The translations under genes were made by a program, and so were the position numbers. A DNA stretch of 64,000 nucleotides, taken from JAEUTH01 sp039931675. Its GTDB lineage: Bacteria > Bacteroidota > Bacteroidia > AKYH767-A > OLB10. Where the stretch lies: the NCBI GenBank assembly GCA_039931675.1, contig JBDTRM010000266.1:1-64000 (forward strand), written 5' to 3'. Shown one piece after another: positions 9,818 through 18,203 of this stretch. Below the pieces are notes generated by a model, which searched no databases, was not told where the DNA came from, and saw only the letters and a program-made list of their open reading frames with translations. Every line of letters begins with the position of its first letter. Position 1 is the stretch's first letter.

Positions 9818-12244
9818 TCAATAAATCAAACCTTTCTTTAGTTTTTTAATTTGTATTTCAGGCACAGCAGTTCCTATTACAAATACTTCTTTCAAATTAG
9901 GAAGCCTCATCAACGCATCAATATTTTCTAAGTTTTTACACATCCCTAACTCTAAATCTGTTAAGGCTGTAAGTCCTTTTAATCCATCTATATTTTTTAA
10001 TTGTCCGCAATCATTTAAATCCAAATGAGTCAAAGATTTCATAGCTTTCAACCCATCTACATTTTGCAACTCATCACATTCGGATAATTGTAAATCAGTT
10101 AAATTGATAAGTTCTTTTAACGCATCAACATTTTGTAACTGATCGGCACCTAAATCCAAACTAGTCAAATTGGTTAGTGCTTTTAATGGTCCAAAATCTT
10201 TTAATACCCAACAAGAACTTATTTCCAGATAACTCAAAGTAGTTAATTCTTTTATTCCATCTATATTTTCCAATTTGTTGCAATTTCGCAACTCTAAATA
10301 AGTCAAAGTGTTGCATTGCTCTAAAGCATTAATATTTATCAAATTATAGCAACCTGCTAAAAACAAATATCTCAAAGCTTTCAATCCTTTCAAGGGATCA
10401 AAACTTTTCAAATTTTTACAATTATTAATTTTCAAATTAGTTAACGTAGTTAGAGTTTTTAAGGCTTCAATATTTTGTAGGTTATTAACCTCATCTAAAT
10501 TTAACCTTGTCAAGGTTGTAAGACCTTTTAAACCATCTAAATTTGAAATTTTATCATTGTTAGAAACGTAAATGCATTTCAATGATTTTACTTTGTTTAA
10601 TCCATTAAGATGACTAATTTGGTGGACAGTATCTTCATGTAAGAAATTTAATTTTAATGAATCTGGTTGTAATATAAACAAGTCAGAAATGAGACCTTGA
10701 AATAAACTATCAGTGAGTAATTGGACATTACTTATGCTTATTGTTTTTGTTTGCGTATTCCAAAGCAAACCAGCTTTATTAATATTTTCAATTGCTTTTT
10801 TCTCTTCCCAATTTTGAATATTTGCATAGTAAGTAGCGCTGAAAAATAAAAGAACGCAAATCAGAGCTGGAGCAATCCATGGCGTTAATTTTTGCCAAAA
10901 TGTCTTTCTGATGCCATGTACTACTTTCTCTAATTGTAAGGCAATGAAATCATGAGCAATTTGCCATTTTCTATTGCTTTGAGAAGTTTCATTTGGATTA
11001 AGGCACCTTACTAATCCATGACGTTGCATAATAATCATTTGATTATCAAGTTGAGATATAGTAAGACTAGAGTTTTTGCACAATTCACTTATGCTACTAG
11101 GCCTTGCAGTGCTAAAGTCAGTGAGCATGGCTTTAATGATTGATGCGCGTTCCAACCTTAATTCTTTGCCTAAACATTCCACAATATAACGCTTAATAAG
11201 CTTTTCTCCGCGGTTAGGTAAAGATTGATATCCTAGCATTCTTTGCAAGATAATTCCTAAAAAATTAAGCACAATTGGACGTATTGTTACTGGCGTATCA
11301 ATGGAGGCGGCCTCCTTCAAAATTCGACTTAATTGTAATTGGGGTATCTCTAATCCAGGACATTCCTTAATAAATTTTTCTGCCCATACAAAAGTTAATG
11401 GGTTTAATTGCTTAAAATTAATATCTTCAGTTCGTGCCGGCAGTTGAAGTTGGTCAATCAGCTGTTGAAAATCGCTTCGGTATGATAAAAGAATTTGTAT
11501 TCCTTCGGGAGGGTTATTAAGAAATCTCTGGAAAAAACTCTCTATTTCTTTTATTTCCTTTAGCTCTAATCTATTCTCTAAATCTTCCGGATGGTTATGA
11601 AGTAAGAAGAATTCTTCAAATTGATCAAGTATAACCAGTATCCGTTCCCCCGCAGAAAGCATTTTGCTTGCCTGAAGAAATACATTATACACAATTTCTT
11701 CCGTAATTAATGGGTTTGTATCATCTCCAATTTGCAATTCTTCATATAGAGTTTTTAAGGGATCATGGTAACTTCTTATAGGATAAACATTTGTTAACGG
11801 ATGCTTAGATTTTTGTAATTGCGGTGAGATGTATGCGTTAATAAGAGAAGACTTACCAGAACCAGAAGATCCGGTTAAGTATAGAATAGGTTCTTTAGTT
11901 TGTTTTAACCATTCTAAGTATTGCTCGTAACCAGAGGCAAAAAAATTATATTTATCATCAATACGAGGAGAGGTTGTAAAATACTGTTCATCTGGCTCAC
12001 CCTTTGGCCTGAGATTAAGCTCTTTCTTTTTTATTAAAGCTGGTCTCAATGTAAAAAAATAAGCTGAAAAAATGGTAAGAATAACTATCACTGAGACAAT
12101 CCATTTAAGATAGAATAAATCATCGGGTATTTCTGCTACATAATTGGACAAGTATAATATTGCTGCAATAAGCATTGCAAAAATTAATATATACTCCTTT
12201 AGCTCGGATAGGAATCCAATATAGATATTCTTTTTTTCTGACAT
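9818..12244 (-). CDS. Membrane-spanning STAND NTPase with C-terminal leucine-rich repeats (copy 2)
   Basis: 808 residues, collinear with the downstream copy from the first residues (MSEKKNIYIGF versus MSENKNIYIGF). Two N-terminal membrane helices, Walker A GSSGSGKS (125-132), Walker B LVILDQFEEFF, a third helix following WIAPALICVLLFFS, and LRRs (about 565-790; pattern LTNLTSLDLGADQLQNVDALK). The NTPase and winged-helix parts are more conserved between the two copies than the LRR parts, as expected if the LRRs recognise different ligands. The two genes are separated by 264 bp, so each may have its own promoter. It sits 158 bp past the hsdM stop at the end of the restriction operon. Confidence 0.85.
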   Translation of the reverse strand: MSEKKNIYIGFLSELKEYILIFAMLIAAILYLSNYVAEIPDDLFYLKWIVSVIVILTIFSAYFFTLRPALIKKKELNLRPKGEPDEQYFTTSPRIDDKYNFFASGYEQYLEWLKQTKEPILYLTGSSGSGKSSLINAYISPQLQKSKHPLTNVYPIRSYHDPLKTLYEELQIGDDTNPLITEEIVYNVFLQASKMLSAGERILVILDQFEEFFLLHNHPEDLENRLELKEIKEIESFFQRFLNNPPEGIQILLSYRSDFQQLIDQLQLPARTEDINFKQLNPLTFVWAEKFIKECPGLEIPQLQLSRILKEAASIDTPVTIRPIVLNFLGIILQRMLGYQSLPNRGEKLIKRYIVECLGKELRLERASIIKAMLTDFSTARPSSISELCKNSSLTISQLDNQMIIMQRHGLVRCLNPNETSQSNRKWQIAHDFIALQLEKVVHGIRKTFWQKLTPWIAPALICVLLFFSATYYANIQNWEEKKAIENINKAGLLWNTQTKTISISNVQLLTDSLFQGLISDLFILQPDSLKLNFLHEDTVHQISHLNGLNKVKSLKCIYVSNNDKISNLDGLKGLTTLTRLNLDEVNNLQNIEALKTLTTLTNLKINNCKNLKSFDPLKGLKALRYLFLAGCYNLININALEQCNTLTYLELRNCNKLENIDGIKELTTLSYLEISSCWVLKDFGPLKALTNLTSLDLGADQLQNVDALKELINLTDLQLSECDELQNVDGLKAMKSLTHLDLNDCGQLKNIDGLKGLTALTDLELGMCKNLENIDALMRLPNLKEVFVIGTAVPEIQIKKLKKGLIY

Positions 12245-12402
12245 GTGTTATAGTGTCAAATATTCTTTTCAAATTATTCCACAATTTTCTTGTTGTTATT
12301 TAGCAATTGAATCTGTTCTTGTAGAATTCAAACTTTTAAAACTATCTAATGTTCCTGATCTATCTTTTGTGCAGTACAAGATCAAATGAATGTTTTATTT
12401 GC

Positions 12403-13881
12403 TTATTTACTGTTCAATGCCGCTACAATTGTTTTAAAATTCAATAACCCTGCTTCTAAGTTTTCAATTATTTCCATTGCCAAAATATCAGGGTCTGGTA
12501 AATTGTCTAAGTCGGCTAAAGAGCTGTCTTTAAGCCAGGTTATATCTAATGATGTTTTGTCTCTGGAAATTAATTCATCATAATCGAATTTTCTCCAGCG
12601 ACCTTCAGTATTTGATACTGACCATGTTTCCTTTCGCTTGTGCCTGTTTTTAGGATTGTAACAGGCAATGAAATCCTGAAGGCTTTCAGCATTCAAAGGG
12701 TTTTTCTTTAGTGTGTGGTGTACGTTAGTTCTGTAATCATATACCCAAACTTCTTTCGTCCAAACATTTTTACTTGCTGGTTTACTATCGAAGAACAAAA
12801 CATTTGCTTTAACTCCATTTGCGTAAAAAATTCCAGTTGGTAAACGAAGTATTGTGTGCAGGTCGGTTTTTTGTAAAAGTGCTTGTCTTACTTTTTCACC
12901 AACACCCCCTTCAAATAAAACATTATCAGGTAAAACAACAGCAGCCTTGCCTGTTGTGTTAAGCATGGACATAATGTGTTGCAGAAAGTTAAGTTGCTTG
13001 TTACTTGTAGTCACAATGAAATCCTGGCGATTGTAGATTAAATCATCTTTTTCTTCTTCACCATCTTCGTTAGTAATGGTCATGCTACTTTTCTTGCCAA
13101 ACGGAGGATTAGCTAGCACGTAATCAAAGGTTGTTTTAGGAGTTGACAGTAAGGCATCCTCCGGTGAAATGAAACTTTCTTTTGCACTAATATCTCCTAT
13201 GCCATGCAAGAAAAGATTCATTAGGCAAAGTCTTCTTGTGTTGGCAACAATTTCGTTTCCGAAAAAGGTATTTGATTTTAAAAACTCTCTTTCTGATTTA
13301 TCTAAATCCTGCCTGGCAATAAAATCATAAGAACCTAAGAAGAATCCACCGGTGCCGCAGGCCGGGTCTCCAATAGTTTTCTTAGGTTCAGGCCTTACAC
13401 ATGCTACCATGGCTGCTATTAATTCTCTTGGTGTGAAGTATTGCCCTGCACCACTCTTGGTATCTTCAGCATTCTTTTTTAAAATGCCTTCATAAATATC
13501 TCCTTTGTCCTTAACTCCCATGCCCACCCAATTTTCAGCGCCAATAAGTTGGATCAATTTATAGAGTTTGGCAGGGTCTTGAATTTTATTTTGGCTTTTG
13601 GTAAATATCTGACCCAGAATCCCTTTTTCTTTTCCAAGTGACCTTAGAATTTTATTATAATGGCGTTCTAATTCATCACCACTTTTATCAACCAGACTTT
13701 CCCAATTTAGTTCTTTAGGTATATTGATGTCTTTACGTTTGTGAGGTGGTTTTGAATATTCATCTGCCATTTTTAGAAACAGTAAATAGGTTAACTGCTC
13801 TAAATAATCTCCATAACTAACGCCATCATCACGAAGGGTGTTACAGAAATTCCAAATTTTTTGAACTATTGTGCTTGTCAT
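12403..13881 (-). CDS. hsdM: Type I restriction-modification system DNA methyltransferase subunit M
   Basis: 492 residues. HsdM N-terminal helical domain (about 1-130, opening IVQKIWNFCNTLRDDGVSYGD), then an N6-adenine methyltransferase domain with SAM-binding motif I DPACGTGGFF (172-181) and catalytic motif IV NPPF (258-261). With HsdS it methylates adenine in a bipartite target. It is the last gene of the hsdR-hsdS-ATPase-HNH-hsdM operon, starting 5 bp after the HNH gene. Length and motifs are intact, so the methylase should be active. Confidence 0.95.
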   Translation of the reverse strand: MTSTIVQKIWNFCNTLRDDGVSYGDYLEQLTYLLFLKMADEYSKPPHKRKDINIPKELNWESLVDKSGDELERHYNKILRSLGKEKGILGQIFTKSQNKIQDPAKLYKLIQLIGAENWVGMGVKDKGDIYEGILKKNAEDTKSGAGQYFTPRELIAAMVACVRPEPKKTIGDPACGTGGFFLGSYDFIARQDLDKSEREFLKSNTFFGNEIVANTRRLCLMNLFLHGIGDISAKESFISPEDALLSTPKTTFDYVLANPPFGKKSSMTITNEDGEEEKDDLIYNRQDFIVTTSNKQLNFLQHIMSMLNTTGKAAVVLPDNVLFEGGVGEKVRQALLQKTDLHTILRLPTGIFYANGVKANVLFFDSKPASKNVWTKEVWVYDYRTNVHHTLKKNPLNAESLQDFIACYNPKNRHKRKETWSVSNTEGRWRKFDYDELISRDKTSLDITWLKDSSLADLDNLPDPDILAMEIIENLEAGLLNFKTIVAALNSK

Positions 13882-13886
13882 AAATT

Positions 13887-14822
13887 TTAATTGGAAAGAG
13901 AGGGGATCAGATTAGGTAACCATTTGTTGTATATATCTCGCTTTTCGTGAGAGAAAATACAAGCCCATGCAACTTTTGAAAAAGGCGCGCTCGGAGAAGT
14001 CAATTCTTTGAGTCTAATACACGCCTTATTCAGAATTAATCTTTTAGCTTGTGCGTTTACTGGTTTTATAAGTTGTTTATTATATTCATATAACTCACCT
14101 TCGCACAGTCGCCATATTTCGGTTCTTTGATGTTTAAGTTGTTCCAAGTCTAAATGAAATAACTCTATGGAAATTTCAGCTCTGAATTTATCATCCTCAG
14201 GGGCATTACCAAATACAATGGTGGAGCCATCTTTATCAAAAGAAATCAAGGTGGTATCGTATAATAGAAGAGGGTCTAGCAATAACGGAACTTCGACATC
14301 TAAATTATCGTTTGGTGGCTCTGTGCAATAAGAACCTCCGGTCAAGTCTAAAGGAAAATAGTCGCCTTTCCCATTAACTTCTTCCCCTTCTGAAAATCTG
14401 TCACTTCTTCGCATATTGACTAAGGAACCCACTAACCTATAATTTCTCCAGTTGTAAGCCAACCACCAGTAACCGTTTGTATTAATAACTTGCCCATTGT
14501 ATATATTAGATAGTTCGTTGTTTTCCTCGGACACGTTAATATCATTTAGCTTATATTTATATTGCTTAGATCTATTTTTAGGTCGAAAGTGATCTATAAC
14601 AAATTCACCAGCACCAATTGGGGCCTCGGAATACCAGCACTTTCTGTGTGATAAGCTATACATTATATTTTGAAGAATGTTCCAATCTGTATTTGTTCTA
14701 ATAAACATCTTACGCTCTTCTGTCGTCATTGCTTGCATCTGTAGAAGATATTCCCGTTCGAGCTGCTTAAATTGTTGAACCTCTTCAGTATTTGCTATTG
14801 CTTCTATGTTTATATGTCTCAT
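13887..14822 (-). CDS. HNH endonuclease, Septu PtuB-like effector
   Basis: 311 residues. The HNH core has KCWYSE (Cys62), VIDHFRPK (Asp77, His78) and YWWLAYNWRNYRL downstream, a layout seen in HNH nucleases paired with AAA ATPases such as PtuB of Septu. The usual C-x-x-C zinc knuckle is C-x-x-S here (Cys62, Ser65), so metal binding may differ. The ATG abuts the stop of the ATPase gene with no gap, indicating translational coupling. Inferred role: DNA- or RNA-cleaving effector held in check by the ATPase. Assignment to Septu rather than another ATPase/HNH system is based on architecture only. Confidence 0.7.
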   Translation of the reverse strand: MRHINIEAIANTEEVQQFKQLEREYLLQMQAMTTEERKMFIRTNTDWNILQNIMYSLSHRKCWYSEAPIGAGEFVIDHFRPKNRSKQYKYKLNDINVSEENNELSNIYNGQVINTNGYWWLAYNWRNYRLVGSLVNMRRSDRFSEGEEVNGKGDYFPLDLTGGSYCTEPPNDNLDVEVPLLLDPLLLYDTTLISFDKDGSTIVFGNAPEDDKFRAEISIELFHLDLEQLKHQRTEIWRLCEGELYEYNKQLIKPVNAQAKRLILNKACIRLKELTSPSAPFSKVAWACIFSHEKRDIYNKWLPNLIPSLSN

Positions 14823-16430
14823 TTATTCGCCTTTTTCTCTCATTATTTCATCTGCAACTTCCTTTGAAATTCTTTGAAGTTCCTCCTCCTCTTCTTTTGT
14901 AAGAATTGATTTTTGAAATATTTCATGACGACTCGTTAACTCGAGGTATTGATTATACCTCGAATCAAGTGTTACATCATAAAATCCCACATTTTCTAAC
15001 TGATCAACAAGTAAATTATATTCTTCTATTTCATCTGGTTTTATTTTATCTGAATTTAAGATAGTTTGCAAGTATCGCTTACGGTTAAGATTATCTTCAA
15101 CCTCTTTACTCATGATTGACGGAAGTCCAAATAATTCACTCGTTAAAATGCCAGAAACACTTCTTGCTTTAGGGTCAATTTCTGGCTGTTCAACTTTTAT
15201 TTTACCTTCTTTAGTTGTTCGGAAAATTCTCACTTCTTCTTTTTTCAATCCACCAATTACTAAAGGGTCATGAGTATTTAAAATGATTTGGGTGGATGCG
15301 GGTCGTTGAACGACTTTATCCAAAAATTCCAGATAACGCCATTTCCAAATGGGATTTAAGTGCGTATCAGGCTCGTCTAATAAAATTAATGAATCTTCTT
15401 CTTTTGTAAATTTTAATAATCCCAACACCGTTAGGAGTTGTTGCTCTCCTTCACTCAATTCTTTGAAAGTGATGCTTCCGTCAACATTGGTCTTTTTTAC
15501 TTTAATGCGAACCTCTGAAATTAATTTTGATATATAAGTACTTTCTAACGCTTTGAATAAAGCAGTATTACTGGTGTAAGTATTAGCAAGCTCTTTTAAT
15601 TTATCTTTTCCTTTTAGATAAAGATAAAGTTGATCTTGGGAGTCATACTCATCAAAATCAACTTGAACATCTTTATGGAAATAGATTGGAGCCAATGACA
15701 ATTTCCATAGTTTATCAAGAAAGGGACGAACTAATCCTTTCGCTGTCCAAAAGATATCATCCGGGTTATCTTTAATTTTACTCTTAGCCCATCCAGGCAT
15801 TTTTAATACGAATAAAATTGATTCAATATCTTTTATATTCAAAACTTCATTTAGAAATTGAATACTTTCCTTTTCTTCATCTTCATGGGTAAAGTATGCC
15901 AAAAGCACAAAATATGAATGTACCAATTGAACGTAAAATAGCTTTCTTAAAGAATCCAATTCTGTTTCTTGAAAATCGTCACTAGTGATTCTTTTATAAA
16001 AATTATGTTGATGCTGCCAAAAGTGTTCCTTGAGTTTATTGCTTAACCCTGAGTAATAAGTGAAAACGTATTTAGGCTGATATTGTGTTTTATTTGCCTC
16101 CGAGAAAAAAGACTTAAAGGTTTTAATTGGTTCACCATTTACTATAATATTGTACTCCCTTTTTTTTGTTTTTTTATTTTCTGAAATAGCAACATCTATT
16201 TTGTTATCTCCAATACTGTAAATAATATTGTAATCGAATTCGGGGAGTACTCTTTTATTTTCTGTACTCAAATCAAGATATTTGAAAATCAGAATCAATG
16301 CTTCAATGAAATTCGATTTGCCTGTAGCGTTTTGCCCAAGTAAAACGGTTTTCATTTCCTTTTCGTCAAGGTCAATGCTAAACTGCTTTAAGTTCTTGTA
16401 GTCTTCAATGTAAACCTTATCTATCCTCAT
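14823..16430 (-). CDS. AAA/ABC-type ATPase, Septu PtuA-like
   Basis: 535 residues. Walker A GQNATGKS (32-39), ABC signature LSEGEQQ (325-331), Walker B LLDEPD (350-355) and a His switch in NTHDP, the SMC/OLD-like overcomplete ATPase fold. No C-terminal TOPRIM domain is visible, which argues against an OLD nuclease and fits PtuA-like regulators. It overlaps the hsdS stop by 4 bp (ATGA) and is followed without gap by the HNH gene. In Septu, PtuA oligomers bind PtuB and release its nuclease activity on infection. Other R-M-linked ATPases such as RloA occupy similar positions in type I loci, so this is an alternative reading. Confidence 0.75.
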   Translation of the reverse strand: MRIDKVYIEDYKNLKQFSIDLDEKEMKTVLLGQNATGKSNFIEALILIFKYLDLSTENKRVLPEFDYNIIYSIGDNKIDVAISENKKTKKREYNIIVNGEPIKTFKSFFSEANKTQYQPKYVFTYYSGLSNKLKEHFWQHQHNFYKRITSDDFQETELDSLRKLFYVQLVHSYFVLLAYFTHEDEEKESIQFLNEVLNIKDIESILFVLKMPGWAKSKIKDNPDDIFWTAKGLVRPFLDKLWKLSLAPIYFHKDVQVDFDEYDSQDQLYLYLKGKDKLKELANTYTSNTALFKALESTYISKLISEVRIKVKKTNVDGSITFKELSEGEQQLLTVLGLLKFTKEEDSLILLDEPDTHLNPIWKWRYLEFLDKVVQRPASTQIILNTHDPLVIGGLKKEEVRIFRTTKEGKIKVEQPEIDPKARSVSGILTSELFGLPSIMSKEVEDNLNRKRYLQTILNSDKIKPDEIEEYNLLVDQLENVGFYDVTLDSRYNQYLELTSRHEIFQKSILTKEEEEELQRISKEVADEIMREKGE

Positions 16431-18202
16431 TTGGGTTCAACAATTTTTAAACGTGATTCCTTTCCGATTCTTGGTTCCTCTTCCTCAATTTCTCCATTTT
16501 CGATAAGTTTTTTCAACTCACTATAAAATGCATCAATATCATTTTTATATATTGATGATTCCCATAGTTTTTTAGCTGAAACAGGTTCCTCGCTTTCTTT
16601 AATTATTTCTATGATGCGTTTTAATTCTTCTGCCATCTTTCTTGCTTTTATATGAAGTGGTTTCTCTGTTTTTTTTCTTTCTTTTTCAGCATTTAAATAT
16701 TCTTCTCTTTCTTTTTTTATTCTTTCAAGCAATGCACTTGCCGGTCCATCATTGGGGTCCTGCTCAACCAATTTTCCTTGAAAAGCTTTTTGAAGAAGTC
16801 CTTGTCTTAAATTTTCAGAGTGTAATATGTTTTGATTTATAGTTTCTTCCATTTTGTCAGAGTTTGAAAACTTTAGTTCCATATCAATCACAATAAGTTC
16901 TTGCTCTTCAATTGAGCAGATTGCAAAAACAAGACTTTCAAATTTCGATTTATTTAAAATCGGGAGTGTTGTTGCAACTGCGTTAGATATTATCTGGTCT
17001 TGAAAGAATTGACCAATTGATTGGAAATAAATGAAATTAGGATTGAAGATTTCATGAGGAATTATTGCATTTATTTGTTGGTTACTTGCACCTGCAACTC
17101 TTATAATGCCAGTTTTCCCTATTGTAGCACCGATTGATGTAACAAGAATCGAATTTACAGGAAGCAATCTCGCTTGCCTAATTCCACTCTCAGTTAAATA
17201 TTCTTTTGCATTTCGAACATTGAACCCTTCATTTAACTCAGTTGGTTTATAAAACGGATATTTGTCACCATAGTATTCAGGTTTTACTTTTGAAGGTGTT
17301 GTGCCTGTTTCAATTTCTCCTAATGAAGAAACTTTAACCCATGTCCAACCTTCGGGTAATAGTGGTAAGCCTCGAATATCGCCATTTGACAACGTTATTA
17401 TTCCCCTTTGTTCTTTTGGCTTTTCCTTTCTTATTCCAGTTTTGTATTCCGTTAGTTGCTTTTCGTATCGCTCTTTTCTATATGCTCTGATTTCATTAAC
17501 CAAATCATCAGGAGTTTTCAGTTTCTTTTGTTTGCTTCTCCATTCTTCAGTCAATTTCCCTTCAAAAGCATGCTTCAAAATTGATTGCTTGTAAACCTTC
17601 AACTGCTCCGAAGACACTTGTAATTGCTCTTTCCCTTTTTCAAGTTCGCTCAGTAATTCATCTAATTTCAGTACAATTCGATTTTGTTCGTTTATTGGGG
17701 GAACTGGAAACTCAATTAATGATAGGTTACCTCTTGAAATTCTCTTTCGTGTTGTTCCACTTTGAAGAGCTTCAATTTTGTTTCGAATTAGCGGGCTATT
17801 AATAAAGTAGTTTAATAACTTGTTGTTTATACTATCTTCTCCAGTTCTAATAATAGCAACATCAACAGCCGTTACGAACTTACTTTCACCTTTTAAAGGA
17901 AATAAACAAGCTCTTCCAATTGGGTCAGGCATCCTGGCAACTAGAATATCTCCTTCAACCAAAAATGTGCAACCAATTTCATTGGCTCTTTTTAACGTCA
18001 AAAACCTACTTGACTTATCTCTAAAGCTACCATCCCCTATGTCTGCAAGTTGAATCAAACGAACTTCCCCGTTCGGGTCTTGGTCTTTGCTTTCTATCCA
18101 ATCACCATCTACAAAAACTCCATTAGCCGAAATCATTTCGGCAATAGTTGCTTTTGCCCAACCTTGCGGTAATTCTATATTTAGTAGTATATCTTTATCC
18201 AT
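16427..18202 (-). CDS. hsdS: Type I restriction-modification specificity subunit S with C-terminal extension
   Basis: 591 residues, longer than the usual 400-450. Two target recognition domains are visible, starting at LPQGWAKATIAEM (about 11) and LPEGWTWVKVSSL (about 279). Each is followed by a coiled-coil conserved region (NEQNRIVLKLDELLSELEKGKEQL; second copy near NQNILHSENLRQGLLQKAFQGKL). The last ~100 residues form an extra, highly charged helical stretch (AEKERKKTEKPLHIKARKMA) and a small winged-helix-like end. HsdS sets the DNA target for both methylation and restriction. It starts 1 bp after the hsdR stop and overlaps the ATPase gene by 4 bp. Confidence 0.93.
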   Translation of the reverse strand: MDKDILLNIELPQGWAKATIAEMISANGVFVDGDWIESKDQDPNGEVRLIQLADIGDGSFRDKSSRFLTLKRANEIGCTFLVEGDILVARMPDPIGRACLFPLKGESKFVTAVDVAIIRTGEDSINNKLLNYFINSPLIRNKIEALQSGTTRKRISRGNLSLIEFPVPPINEQNRIVLKLDELLSELEKGKEQLQVSSEQLKVYKQSILKHAFEGKLTEEWRSKQKKLKTPDDLVNEIRAYRKERYEKQLTEYKTGIRKEKPKEQRGIITLSNGDIRGLPLLPEGWTWVKVSSLGEIETGTTPSKVKPEYYGDKYPFYKPTELNEGFNVRNAKEYLTESGIRQARLLPVNSILVTSIGATIGKTGIIRVAGASNQQINAIIPHEIFNPNFIYFQSIGQFFQDQIISNAVATTLPILNKSKFESLVFAICSIEEQELIVIDMELKFSNSDKMEETINQNILHSENLRQGLLQKAFQGKLVEQDPNDGPASALLERIKKEREEYLNAEKERKKTEKPLHIKARKMAEELKRIIEIIKESEEPVSAKKLWESSIYKNDIDAFYSELKKLIENGEIEEEEPRIGKESRLKIVEPK

Positions 18203-18203
18203 T

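Noticed and set aside
14823..16430. OLD-family nuclease
   Set aside because: ATPase motifs fit, but no C-terminal TOPRIM acidic motif was found and an HNH gene is coupled to it.
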